Source: Nanosyncoccus sp963540965
GTDB lineage: Bacteria > Patescibacteriota > Saccharimonadia > Saccharimonadales > Saccharimonadaceae
NCBI GenBank assembly: GCA_963540965.1
Contig: CAUTSA010000008.1
Location: 1-21,420, forward strand
Direction of reading: 5' to 3'
DNA length: 21,420 bases
Below the pieces are notes generated by a model. That model was not told where the DNA came from, made no database searches, and worked only from the letters and a program-made list of their open reading frames with translations. The first letter of the stretch is position 1. Each line of letters starts with the position of its first letter. Positions 15,200 through 21,420 of the stretch are shown here, piece after piece. The position numbers were made by a program, and so were the translations under genes.

Positions 15200-15757
15200 G
15201 TAGGTGCCTTCATAGAGGTCTGGGGCAACCTTAGCGCCAAAAGTGACGGAGGCAAGCGTGGCGTTAGTGGCCGGAAGTTGGGACTCAGCAATTTTTGCAG
15301 GATTACTGGCTTTTGGGATAGGATTAAAATTAGTGCCGTCCAATGAGTATCCCCAGGTTCTTTGAGTAAAAGCAGTTTCGTTTAATCCTGCAGCGATTGA
15401 GTTAATGTGATCATAAGTACCGTTATCGAGAGAGGTATTTTCGTCAATGCTTGAAATGTAAAGAGTGAAACCCTGAGGATTGTCAGTGGTTACAGAAGGC
15501 TGGATGGCAGCACTTTTCTTAAACGCAGAAGACCTAACCTCTGACATTGAAAAATCAATATCGGCAGAAGTTGCAGGGAGAGAGACACTAATTGTTGGGG
15601 CTGCATAAACTGGGCTGCCAAAAGCCATGGAGGCAAGTACTGGAAGTGCCCACAATAAACCAAAGGCCCACCTTAAGCCCCGGGCTAGCATTTCTGGCCA
15701 TACTCGAAGACCAGACTGTTTTAGTCCTTTATTTAATTCCACTTTATTTAACTCCAC
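15197..15757 (-). CDS. BspA-like surface protein, N-terminal part (signal peptide plus WxL-like domain)
   Basis: As written, 186 residues ending at the amber codon. A basic N-terminus and hydrophobic segment (about residues 27-47) end in VYAAP, a clear signal peptide. The domain that follows matches the paralogue and the small secreted proteins: TDNPQGFTL at 91-99, SIDENT at 103-108, Trp135 in TWGYSLDG, and EGTY at 183-186. Truncated here, it loses the last strand of that domain. The first GTG (15757) has no ribosome site. A second in-frame GTG (15742) has GGAG 9 nt upstream and is the better start, shortening the protein by 5 residues. It may be a released or degraded fragment, or the front of the full 786-codon protein if the stop is suppressed. 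Confidence 0.75.
   Translation of the reverse strand: MELNKVELNKGLKQSGLRVWPEMLARGLRWAFGLLWALPVLASMAFGSPVYAAPTISVSLPATSADIDFSMSEVRSSAFKKSAAIQPSVTTDNPQGFTLYISSIDENTSLDNGTYDHINSIAAGLNETAFTQRTWGYSLDGTNFNPIPKASNPAKIAESQLPATNATLASVTFGAKVAPDLYEGTY
15728..15757 (-). repeat. 15-nt tandem duplication at the start of the split BspA-like gene
   Basis: GTGGAGTTAAATAAA followed by GTGGAATTAAATAAA, one mismatch. Each copy has a GTG start and the first supplies the GGAG for the second GTG. Encodes (M/V)ELNK twice. Confidence 0.85.
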
Positions 15758-15779
15758 TACATATAAATGTATTGCATTG

Positions 15780-15788
15780 ATTATAGCA
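15780..15788 (-). promoter_or_regulatory. Extended -10 promoter of the split BspA-like gene
   Basis: TGCTATAAT on the minus strand (hexamer 15780-15785), with no recognisable -35. The start would be near 15773, giving a leader of about 16 nt to the first GTG and 31 nt to the second. Confidence 0.6.
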
Positions 15789-15862
15789 TAAGGATTTTAT
15801 AAATAGCTAGTGTTTAAATGAGTTTCAAGACGTCTTATTTTGTCACCCAGATGGAAGTGGGT

Positions 15863-16489
15863 TTATTTTTTCTTTTTCTCCACGACTTCTGCTTTTTGGA
15901 CGTCGTCGGTAAGATACTTCTTGGCAGATTTCATTTTTGACGAAAATTCATTAACATGGCTTTTTAGGATAACAATATTAATTAGGTCAGAGACACCATA
16001 GACAATAAGCATAATACCAAGTAGCATGACGGCTACAGCCGTTGAGGCGATAGGCTGAAAGATAATAATAAAACCGGAAACTACAGAAATGATATTCATA
16101 AGGATAGAGGCGGTGAAGGCGGAATTTGAGATTTCTTTAAGAGCCAATGTCATACGTAATTTTGTTAAACTTGAGATTACGATATAGAAACCGATAGCAA
16201 TCGGAATAATACTGAGGACCTCAGGATTAATAAGGATTATGAGACCGAGAAGTAAGCTAAAGGAACCAAGAACGGTACCGGAAATGATGCCGCCACGTTT
16301 TTTACCAGCGAGATCAGCAGTAATCATACTAAGTCCGGCAGAAACTAACGCAATAATAAAAATCCATCTAGTGATTTCGAGGCTCAAGGTCGGGAAAAGG
16401 GCTAGAAAAATTCCGATTGCAATCATCAGAATCGTAGTGTTGATTGCAGCATTTAGGAAGTTATTGATTTTATTTGTGAATGTCTGCAT
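15863..16489 (-). CDS. DUF308/HdeD-like multi-pass membrane protein
   Basis: A 208-residue protein with about six hydrophobic segments between residues 15 and 172, arranged as three helical pairs, each rich in G, I, L and V. This resembles the HdeD/DUF308 family, membrane proteins of uncertain function linked to acid resistance in E. coli. The C-terminus (about 175-208) is charged and ends in a lysine run, probably cytoplasmic. AAAGGG lies 6 nt before the ATG. It sits between tRNA-Val and the BspA-like genes, with its own likely promoter. A weak inverted repeat after the stop (accca/tgggt, 15847-15861) lacks a T tract and is not called a terminator. Family assignment rests on hydropathy pattern and composition. 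Confidence 0.8.
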   Translation of the reverse strand: MQTFTNKINNFLNAAINTTILMIAIGIFLALFPTLSLEITRWIFIIALVSAGLSMITADLAGKKRGGIISGTVLGSFSLLLGLIILINPEVLSIIPIAIGFYIVISSLTKLRMTLALKEISNSAFTASILMNIISVVSGFIIIFQPIASTAVAVMLLGIMLIVYGVSDLINIVILKSHVNEFSSKMKSAKKYLTDDVQKAEVVEKKKK

Positions 16490-16515
16490 AATTCCCTTTT
16501 TGTTTAATTATTAGT

Positions 16516-16524
16516 ATTGTAACA
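16516..16524 (-). promoter_or_regulatory. Promoter of the DUF308-like gene
   Basis: TGTTACAAT on the minus strand (hexamer 16516-16521), an extended -10 without a good -35, directly after the tRNA-Val terminator. Confidence 0.45.
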
Positions 16525-16534
16525 TAATGACAAA

Positions 16535-16557
16535 ACAAAAAACATCCCAAAAGGATG
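16535..16557 (-). terminator. Terminator after tRNA-Val
   Basis: CATCC and GGATG (minus strand) form a short stem around TTTTG, followed by a T run at 16535-16542. It sits five bases past the tRNA 3' end. Confidence 0.8.
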
Positions 16558-16561
16558 CTTG

Positions 16562-16638
16562 TGGTGGACGATAGAGGACTCGAACCTCTGACCTCGTCTA
16601 CGTCAAAGACGCGCTCTAGCCAACTGAGCTAATCGTCC
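16562..16638 (-). tRNA. tRNA-Val(GAC)
   Basis: A 77-nt cloverleaf. Acceptor GGACGAT/ATCGTCC, D arm GCTC/GAGC, anticodon stem CGTCT/AGACG with loop TTGACGT (anticodon GAC at 16604-16602), T arm AGAGG/CCTCT with TTCGAGT. Discriminator A and 3' CCA are encoded. Position 37 is G, where E. coli tRNA-Val(GAC) has A. Confidence 0.95.
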
Positions 16639-16647
16639 AACAGTTTT

Positions 16648-16676
16648 ATTTTACCAGATAATATAAAAAAGCTCAA
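16648..16676 (-). promoter_or_regulatory. Promoter of tRNA-Val
   Basis: TTGAGC (16671-16676), 17-nt spacer, TAAAAT (16648-16653) with TGG in front as an extended -10, minus strand. The start is near 16641, just before the tRNA. Confidence 0.7.
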
Positions 16677-16692
16677 TGTTTTTCAAGAAAAT

Positions 16693-16725
16693 AAAAAATA
16701 TAGATCCTTTTTGGATCTATATTTT
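16693..16725 (-). terminator. Terminator of the WxL-like operon
   Basis: Near-perfect stem AATATAGATCC/GGATCTATATT with an AAAAA loop, flanked by A and T runs, 20 nt after the stop of the VPETG protein gene. The A/T symmetry means it may also work on the other strand, but no gene there needs it. Confidence 0.88.
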
Positions 16726-16741
16726 TAGACTTTATTAAGAC

Positions 16742-17671
16742 TTAGTGTCTTTGGCTTTTGCGATTACGCTTTAGGACCATAATCGCGAAGAAAGTAGCGA
16801 CAAAGAAGATTGCGAGTGAGGTTGAGATAAAATCTGCACTTGTAAAATTTGTGCCAGCGAAGACTGATCCACCAGTTTCAGGAACGGAAGGGGTCTTCTT
16901 CGATGTATATTTAACCCAATATTTAGTATTTCTATCTAGAATATTACCGCCATTATCATAAGCTGTAGTAACGATCTGATATTTTCCATCCTTGAGGTTT
17001 AAACCATCAAGTGGAACTGTCCATGGCGTTATGCCGCCGTGGCCACCTGTTGTATCTGGGGTTGGAATGGTAATTGGGTTTGGGAGCACTGGATTACCGT
17101 TTTCATCGTAAATTTGAACTGTAATATGATCGACGCGTGGACCATGTTCAATATTGACTTTTGGATTATTGGTCGATGGATCGGTACCATTATCAGTGAT
17201 CTTAACTGCACGGTAAGAGAAGTTAATCACATCTTCGGTTGACGGGAGTCCATTAACAGTTGTAATGATTTTATAGTCTCCATAGCGTCCACCAGTAATA
17301 GCAGTAATATCAAGCTCACTTTCTGAAGTGCCATTGGTTGGATTACCGTGAGGATCTGCTACGTTCTCAACTGGAACATTATAAGTTGTAGTAATACCAT
17401 TTTCATCAGTATAGATAATCTTGGTTTCAAGGGTTCTAGCTGACGTGTAATCTTTCTTGATTGTTATTTTATCTGTAGCAAAGGTATCACCATCTGATGG
17501 GAAACGAATAACCACAGACTCACCCGAAGGTAGCACTGTTAATCTAACCGTAACATTATTCGAAGAAGTAGTTGCGGCAAATGTAGGTGTTGACGGAAGA
17601 AGCGCCAAGCCAGCTAGAGCTAAGGTAGCAACGCTAAGAACTCCAATTATTCCTTTTCTTTTCATTTTCAC
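16742..17671 (-). CDS. Secreted protein with C-terminal VPETG sorting-like signal
   Basis: A 309-residue surface protein. Residues 1-33 are a signal peptide (MKMKRK, hydrophobic core, cleavage after TFA-A). The central part looks like two beta-sandwich repeats: TTYNVP/GGRYGDYKI then GLNLKDGKYQIVTTAYD, each ending in a G-x-Y-x-I-x-T strand typical of Ig-like folds. The end has VPETG at 263-267, a hydrophobic segment at about 282-299 and the basic tail KRNRKSQRH, the layout of an LPXTG-type sortase substrate, although the gap from motif to membrane segment is longer than usual. No sortase is in the window. It follows the second WxL-interacting-like gene by 80 nt, which contains a small GCGG/CCGC hairpin (17710-17721). 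It is probably the last gene of that operon. The ribosome site is weak. Confidence 0.85.
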   Translation of the reverse strand: MKMKRKGIIGVLSVATLALAGLALLPSTPTFAATTSSNNVTVRLTVLPSGESVVIRFPSDGDTFATDKITIKKDYTSARTLETKIIYTDENGITTTYNVPVENVADPHGNPTNGTSESELDITAITGGRYGDYKIITTVNGLPSTEDVINFSYRAVKITDNGTDPSTNNPKVNIEHGPRVDHITVQIYDENGNPVLPNPITIPTPDTTGGHGGITPWTVPLDGLNLKDGKYQIVTTAYDNGGNILDRNTKYWVKYTSKKTPSVPETGGSVFAGTNFTSADFISTSLAIFFVATFFAIMVLKRNRKSQRH

Positions 17672-17751
17672 ACTCGCTTTGTTTTATTATTTTTATTTTG
17701 AACGCTTATGCGGATAACCGCTTGCCTTAGTCTCAGTATTCATCCTCGCGA

Positions 17752-18744
17752 CTAGATGATAAGCTTTGACTTTTGGGCCTGTCGCTTTCTGAATAGGATT
17801 ATAAACCAGGCAATTGTGATTGTCAATAGCATAAGCAGGATTACGATCATGAAGACTGGGACAATTAGAACTATCTTTGTAGTACTTCTCGACTGGTCCA
17901 AAGCATTTAGGGTTGAGGTAATGCGATAGATGCCGAAAGCTGGAGTTTCCTCCCAAGTAAGCTCAATATTACGAGTAGTATCTGGTAAGACATCATAACC
18001 TTTACTATCCTCATAAACAACACCGCCAAAGATCTTTTCTACCTTAAACTTAAAGATTGCGTTAAAATCGGCGTTTCCTGAGTTTTTGACTGTGCCGTTA
18101 GTTTTAATCTTCCCTGACATATAGAAGCTATCCATATTATGATTCAGGATCTCGGCAGATTCTTTAGTCTCACCATTAGTACGACCAAAGACACGTAGGC
18201 CTAATCGGGAGACGGTACGGATGCCACCGCTATTATCGTCTTTAGGGATGGCCTCAACGAAGACAATGGCATACTGACCACCACCAGGAATGTCTGATGG
18301 AACGGTAATTTTGTAAGTTACTTCTTTACGCTGACCTGCCTCTACGGAATATGTAGCTTCTTGACTATATTCACCAGCGTCATTCTTAAAAGTAATCCAA
18401 CGACTAACCTGCGTATGTGCGTTTTGATTTGAGAAACTTGGGCTATACTGTTCATTAACTACGGAGTAGGGATTAGCGTAAACCTTAAAGCTATATCCTT
18501 CAGAACCAGTATTGTCTACATTAAAAGTATATTCGTTAACCTCGTTTTCATTAAGAGTAACACGATTTTCAACAGGAGAAATCTGAATTCGCATTGCTGG
18601 CTTCTCCTCATCCGCATAAACTGGGGATGAGGAAGTAAGAATACCGAAGACTGCGAAGCTAAAAAGTAATGAAAGAGCAAGAACGGCTTTTATAATAAGC
18701 TGGAGTTGCCTTAATTTAGAGATGAAACTGATTCTTTCTAACAT
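17752..18744 (-). CDS. WxL-interacting-protein-like membrane protein (DUF916/DUF3324 type), copy 2
   Basis: A 330-residue exported protein: signal peptide ending in VYA at 43-45, two beta-rich domains outside, a transmembrane helix at about 292-317 and a short basic tail. The first domain has the DUF916 hallmarks: ISPVENR, a NEYTFNVDNTG strand, SRWITF, and PGGGQYAIVFVE. The second, with NSGNADF and an ending like PAFGIYRITST, fits DUF3324. In enterococcal WxL-interacting proteins the first domain binds peptidoglycan and the second a WxL protein. The same roles here are inferred. It starts 11 nt after its paralogue, with AAAGGAT as ribosome site, and stops with TAG. Family call is from motif pattern and architecture. 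Confidence 0.82.
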   Translation of the reverse strand: MLERISFISKLRQLQLIIKAVLALSLLFSFAVFGILTSSSPVYADEEKPAMRIQISPVENRVTLNENEVNEYTFNVDNTGSEGYSFKVYANPYSVVNEQYSPSFSNQNAHTQVSRWITFKNDAGEYSQEATYSVEAGQRKEVTYKITVPSDIPGGGQYAIVFVEAIPKDDNSGGIRTVSRLGLRVFGRTNGETKESAEILNHNMDSFYMSGKIKTNGTVKNSGNADFNAIFKFKVEKIFGGVVYEDSKGYDVLPDTTRNIELTWEETPAFGIYRITSTLNALDQSRSTTKIVLIVPVFMIVILLMLLTITIAWFIILFRKRQAQKSKLII

Positions 18745-18755
18745 TATTAATCCTT

Positions 18756-19691
18756 TTACATTCGATGGGATTTTGTTTTATTTTCACGGTTTCTTGCTAC
18801 GAGCCAGAAGATAACTGAAATAATGAAGAGAACAATCAATACAATTAGCCAAATTGGACAAACGATGACTAATTTACGCTCAGTTTTAGTCTCAGAACCA
18901 TATTGAATAATTTGCTCAACATTAAAGATGCCGATAGCTGGTGAATTTGCCCATAGCTCCTTGTGATAACGTTTGGTACCAGGCAAGGTATTCATATTGG
19001 TTGGTTTTTCTTCGTTACTATAGACTTCTTCATTAGAGAAAAATGGAAATACCTTTAGGTGAACTTTTAATTCAGCGTCCACGTTACCGCAGTTCTCTAC
19101 ACGGGTTTCACCAAAAACAGGAGGGTTGAAGAGGAAGGTTGGCAGTTTATTCTCTAGAATTTTAGTACAATGATTGATTTCACCATTAACGTGAGAATAA
19201 ATCAACATACCAACGCGTGAAATTGCTTGGATATTTCCCTTATCGTCTTTATCTTTTTCAGTTTCAACCATGATAGCACCATACTGTCCGCCACCTGGAG
19301 CGTTAGCTGGGACCTTGATGGTGTAGTTGATGGTTACCTCAGTATCAGATTCGAGATGACCAGTAGTTTGGCTGAATGTAAACCAGCTGGCAATCTTCAT
19401 AGCATCTTTCTCTCCATCGAAGACTGGGTCATAGTTTTCACTTTTTACTTCATAAGCTGAAGCATAGACCTTAAAATCGAAAGCGCCGGAGCCTACATTC
19501 TGAACCTTGAAGCTGCCTTCCCTAGTCTCACCTGGCTGCAACCCACCTAATTGTTGAGTCGAAGGAGATACCTGAAGAAAGATTTTTTGTCGCTCAGCTG
19601 CAAATGTCTGATTTGAAGAAATTAGCAGCAAAGATATGGAGAAGAATAGTATTGAAAAAATCTCCATAAAAATGTTTTGTCGTTTTGTCAT
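18756..19691 (-). CDS. WxL-interacting-protein-like membrane protein (DUF916/DUF3324 type), copy 1
   Basis: A 311-residue paralogue of the downstream protein with the same plan: signal peptide (about 1-31, TFAA), DUF916-like domain with VSPSTQQLGGL, PGETREGSFKVQN, ASWFTF and APGGGQYGAIMVE, then a second domain with VENCGNVDAEL and SPAIGIFNVE, a transmembrane helix at about 273-298 and a basic tail. It has two cysteines in the second domain that copy 2 lacks, so a disulfide is possible. A strong AAAGGAGG ribosome site precedes the ATG. It is the first gene of the operon. The two copies may serve the two small WxL-like proteins encoded just upstream (inference). Confidence 0.82.
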   Translation of the reverse strand: MTKRQNIFMEIFSILFFSISLLLISSNQTFAAERQKIFLQVSPSTQQLGGLQPGETREGSFKVQNVGSGAFDFKVYASAYEVKSENYDPVFDGEKDAMKIASWFTFSQTTGHLESDTEVTINYTIKVPANAPGGGQYGAIMVETEKDKDDKGNIQAISRVGMLIYSHVNGEINHCTKILENKLPTFLFNPPVFGETRVENCGNVDAELKVHLKVFPFFSNEEVYSNEEKPTNMNTLPGTKRYHKELWANSPAIGIFNVEQIIQYGSETKTERKLVIVCPIWLIVLIVLFIISVIFWLVARNRENKTKSHRM

Positions 19692-19715
19692 TAACCTCCT
19701 TTTTATCTATATATT

Positions 19716-19743
19716 ATTATACACAAGCAGGATTAATTTACAA
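19716..19743 (-). promoter_or_regulatory. Promoter of the WxL-interacting-like operon
   Basis: TTGTAA (19738-19743), 16-nt spacer, TATAAT (19716-19721), minus strand. The -35 abuts the terminator of the gene upstream, so transcription is renewed here. Confidence 0.7.
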
Positions 19744-19772
19744 GAAAAAACCACCCTGGTTTAGGTGGTTTT
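19744..19772 (-). terminator. Terminator of the small WxL-like gene 2
   Basis: AAAACCACC and GGTGGTTTT pair on the minus strand with a short loop, followed by TTTTTTC. It lies about 20 nt after the stop at 19794. Confidence 0.88.
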
Positions 19773-19793
19773 TAAAGTCTTTTACAGTGCTAA

Positions 19794-20339
19794 TTATAGA
19801 GCAGTTGCGGTATAAATGATGACATCTTGGTATGTACCTTGTGCCTGTGCAGCTGAGGTTGCAACACCGTAAGTCATATCAATATCTTCTTGGATACCAA
19901 CATGGGCAGTATTTGGATTGGTTTTCACTGTCTGATCGGTTGCAGCGATAGCGACCTTATTAAGGTCACCACCGGATAAATTCCATCCTGCTGTACCAGC
20001 AGTTAGGTTGCCAGCAAGAGCTGGGATGGTCTCTGTAGTATCGTTTGAAGTCATAGCAGTAGTTGAGTCTACATCTTTTACGGTTAACTTGTAGCCATTT
20101 TTGTTGTTGGTGGCTACAGTAAGTTTAGTTTTAAGACCAGTAGTATTAACGTTGTTTGGATTCATAGTAACTTCAGTAGAAAGGCTGTCGGCTGATAGAG
20201 CAATAACTGAGGCAACATTAACCTTAACAGTAATATTCTTGGTATCTGTTGCAGCCGCATAGGTTGCGATTGGCATTGCAGCGACACCTAATGCTGTGGC
20301 GATACCGAGAGTAGCTACGATACGATTGATCTTGGACAT
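19794..20339 (-). CDS. Small secreted WxL-like beta-sandwich protein 2
   Basis: A 181-residue protein with a signal peptide (cleavage near ATYA-A, 26-30) and one beta-rich domain. It shares landmarks with its neighbour at 20539-21117 and with the N-terminal domains of the BspA-like proteins: TNNKNGYKL at 77-85, a W-x-L motif GWNLSG at 118-123, and GTYQDVIIYTA at 168-178 as the final strand. Firmicutes WxL domains also have a W-x-L motif and end in GTYxxxLTWTL, but here the second motif is YTA, so it is WxL-like rather than canonical. No membrane segment or sorting signal follows, so it is either released or held non-covalently. AAGGAG and a near-perfect promoter suggest high expression, as for a major surface protein. 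Confidence 0.82.
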   Translation of the reverse strand: MSKINRIVATLGIATALGVAAMPIATYAAATDTKNITVKVNVASVIALSADSLSTEVTMNPNNVNTTGLKTKLTVATNNKNGYKLTVKDVDSTTAMTSNDTTETIPALAGNLTAGTAGWNLSGGDLNKVAIAATDQTVKTNPNTAHVGIQEDIDMTYGVATSAAQAQGTYQDVIIYTATAL

Positions 20340-20384
20340 AATAGTCTCCTTATTTTTTATTTTATAATGACCTTTTATGTGTTA

Positions 20385-20414
20385 ATTATAGCTTAAGCTT
20401 AATCAGGGTGTCAA
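20385..20414 (-). promoter_or_regulatory. Strong promoter of small WxL-like gene 2
   Basis: A consensus TTGACA (20409-20414), 18-nt spacer, consensus TATAAT (20385-20390), minus strand. The spacer contains the palindrome TTAAGCTTAA. The leader starts with TTAACACATA, a 10-mer also in the leader of the paralogous gene. Confidence 0.88.
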
Positions 20415-20492
20415 TAATGTTTATGGATTATTTAGACGCAAGTAATCCACAGACTTTCAATATTTTATGCTAAGTTTCATTTTGTGGAGTCA

Positions 20493-20520
20493 TAAAAATA
20501 GCCGCATTTAGCGGCTATTT
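20493..20520 (-). terminator. Terminator of small WxL-like gene 1
   Basis: AAATAGCCGC and GCGGCTATTT form a 10-bp stem with a TAAAT loop, followed by T residues, minus strand, about 18 nt after the stop at 20539. Confidence 0.92.
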
Positions 20521-20538
20521 CCATCAGGTTAAACTCAA

Positions 20539-21117
20539 TTATTTGACAGCAGCGGTGTAAACAATTGTATCTTCATAGGTACCAGGAAGCTGAGAAGCAC
20601 CGGTAGAAATGTTGTAGGTAACAGCAACGTCAGTATTAACTGGGGCGCTTGATTCTGCAACCTTAAGAGCAGTTTCATTGCTTTTAACCATAGCGGTGTC
20701 GGTAGCAAGAAGACCACCCTTGATGCTCCATTGGCCTTGACCAGCAACAGCACCTTGGGTACCAGCAGCGATAACGTCAGTACCAGCGACAGTACCAGTG
20801 TGACCAGCGGTCATGTTAGTGTCAACATCAGCATCTTTAACGGTAAGAGTCATACCAGTTGATTTGTTAGTAGCGTATGAAACAGTGGTAGCTGCGTTCT
20901 TTGTCTGATTTGGAGCTGCGTTACCAGCGTTTGCATCGTTACTGTTGACAGCAATTGCTACAGCATCGCCAACCGTAAGCTGAACCTTAACGTTAGCTGA
21001 CTTTGGAGTTCCATCTACTAGAGGGATTGGAGCTGCAAATGATGCTAGTGGAAGTGAAGCAATACCAAGACCAGTGATAACACCGAGGGTAGCTACGATT
21101 TTAGAATACTTTGACAT
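20539..21117 (-). CDS. Small secreted WxL-like beta-sandwich protein 1
   Basis: A 192-residue paralogue of the protein at 19794-20339. The signal peptide is near-identical in style (MSK..KIVATLG, cleavage near SFA-A at 27-29). The mature part is rich in Ala, Thr and Val, with TNKSTGMTL at 83-91, Trp130 in QWSIKG (a W-x-I variant of the W-x-L motif) and PGTYEDTIVYTA at 178-189. There is no cysteine and no membrane anchor. AAGGA lies 8 nt before the ATG. It has its own promoter and terminator, so each small protein gene is a single transcription unit and dosage can differ from the operon that follows. Function is inferred to be a surface-layer or complex subunit. Confidence 0.82.
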   Translation of the reverse strand: MSKYSKIVATLGVITGLGIASLPLASFAAPIPLVDGTPKSANVKVQLTVGDAVAIAVNSNDANAGNAAPNQTKNAATTVSYATNKSTGMTLTVKDADVDTNMTAGHTGTVAGTDVIAAGTQGAVAGQGQWSIKGGLLATDTAMVKSNETALKVAESSAPVNTDVAVTYNISTGASQLPGTYEDTIVYTAAVK

Positions 21118-21200
21118 ATTTTTTCCTTTACTTTTCTTTTCCTTTGTGTTGGTAGTTTTGTATGTGTTAACCTTGTTTTGTATGACCTCAAGTTGTTTTA

Positions 21201-21229
21201 AGTATATTAAACAAAAGCTTTATGGTCAA
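21201..21229 (-). promoter_or_regulatory. Strong promoter of small WxL-like gene 1
   Basis: TTGACC (21224-21229), 17-nt spacer, TATACT (21201-21206), minus strand. The start is near 21194, giving a leader of about 77 nt that carries TTAACACATA (21161-21170) and GGTCAT, both shared with the leader of the paralogue. The rest of this 250-nt gap is AT-rich and shows no gene. Confidence 0.82.
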
Positions 21230-21331
21230 TAGATTTTTGCAATAATATTTATGTTTTATAGCTAGGTTTTACACAATTTATTATTACAATATTCTATACC
21301 TCTTATACGAGCAATTTTTACTATTTTATGA

Positions 21332-21359
21332 TTGATCTTCTCGGCTTTTGTGATATAAT
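21332..21359 (+). promoter_or_regulatory. Promoter of tRNA-Leu
   Basis: TTGATC (21332-21337), 16-nt spacer, TATAAT (21354-21359) with TGA in front as an extended -10. Transcription would start within a few bases of the tRNA 5' end. Confidence 0.75.
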
Positions 21360-21367
21360 TCAGGCAT

Positions 21368-21420
21368 GCACCTGTGGTGAAATTGGTATACACGCTACCT
21401 TGAGGTGGTAGTGCCTTCGG
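21368..21420 (+). tRNA. tRNA-Leu(GAG), cut by window edge
   Basis: Acceptor 5' strand GCACCTG (21368-21374), a D arm with AAATTGGTATACAC, anticodon stem CTACC/GGTAG with loop TTGAGGT (anticodon GAG at 21402-21404), then TGCCTTCGG, the start of a long variable arm as expected for leucine. The 3' half is outside the window. Confidence 0.9.

Noticed and set aside
15847..15861. Terminator of the DUF308-like gene
   Set aside because: A 5-bp stem with no T run. Transcription may continue into the BspA-like gene.
17693..17956. 87-residue minus-strand frame overlapping the end of the second DUF916-like gene
   Set aside because: Out of frame with a well supported gene, with no ribosome site and no recognisable features.

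Overview
The window looks like a piece of a small-genome bacterium of the Candidate Phyla Radiation, most likely a Candidatus Saccharibacteria (TM7) relative. That assignment is inference. It rests on the divergent 23S rRNA, an alanyl-tRNA synthetase without its C-terminal domain, the compact single-strand gene order, and secreted proteins that resemble the Gram-positive WxL surface system. The standard genetic code applies: TGA is not recoded, and TAG and TAA are both normal stops. I see no insertion sequence, integrase, CRISPR array or prophage.

Left part (1-10700), housekeeping. The 5' end of a 23S rRNA gene (minus strand, cut by the window edge) has its own consensus promoter and a 260-nt structured leader. 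A peptidase gene, not a 16S gene, lies upstream, so this 23S appears unlinked from 16S. Its domain I carries a long rod-like hairpin insertion. Next come an M1 aminopeptidase and alaS (one unit, with a possible internal promoter and RBS-sequestering hairpin between them). One small membrane-anchored protein on the plus strand diverges from alaS. A compact minus-strand operon follows in transcription order: typA, tatD, cysteine desulfurase, mnmA. The last two probably form a dedicated sulfur relay for tRNA 2-thiouridine.

Middle (10820-16740), surface adhesins between tRNA genes. tRNA-Lys(UUU) and tRNA-Val(GAC), each with promoter, encoded CCA and terminator, bracket two large BspA-like secreted proteins and a DUF308/HdeD-like membrane protein. 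The BspA-like proteins combine DUF285 leucine-rich repeats with an N-terminal domain shared with the small secreted proteins further right. The second is split by a single in-frame amber codon, and its 3' end is followed by a frameshifted remnant of a third copy's C-terminus.

Right part (16740-21120), a WxL-like cell-surface locus. Two small secreted paralogues, each a single transcription unit with a near-consensus promoter and a terminator, precede a three-gene operon: two DUF916/DUF3324-type (WxL-interacting-protein-like) membrane proteins and a secreted protein ending in a VPETG sorting-like signal. With the BspA-like proteins this recapitulates the parts list of a Firmicutes WxL surface complex (small and large WxL proteins, WxL-interacting proteins, LPXTG-like protein) in a probable epibiont, where host-cell attachment is a natural role (inference). 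A partial tRNA-Leu(GAG) on the plus strand closes the window.
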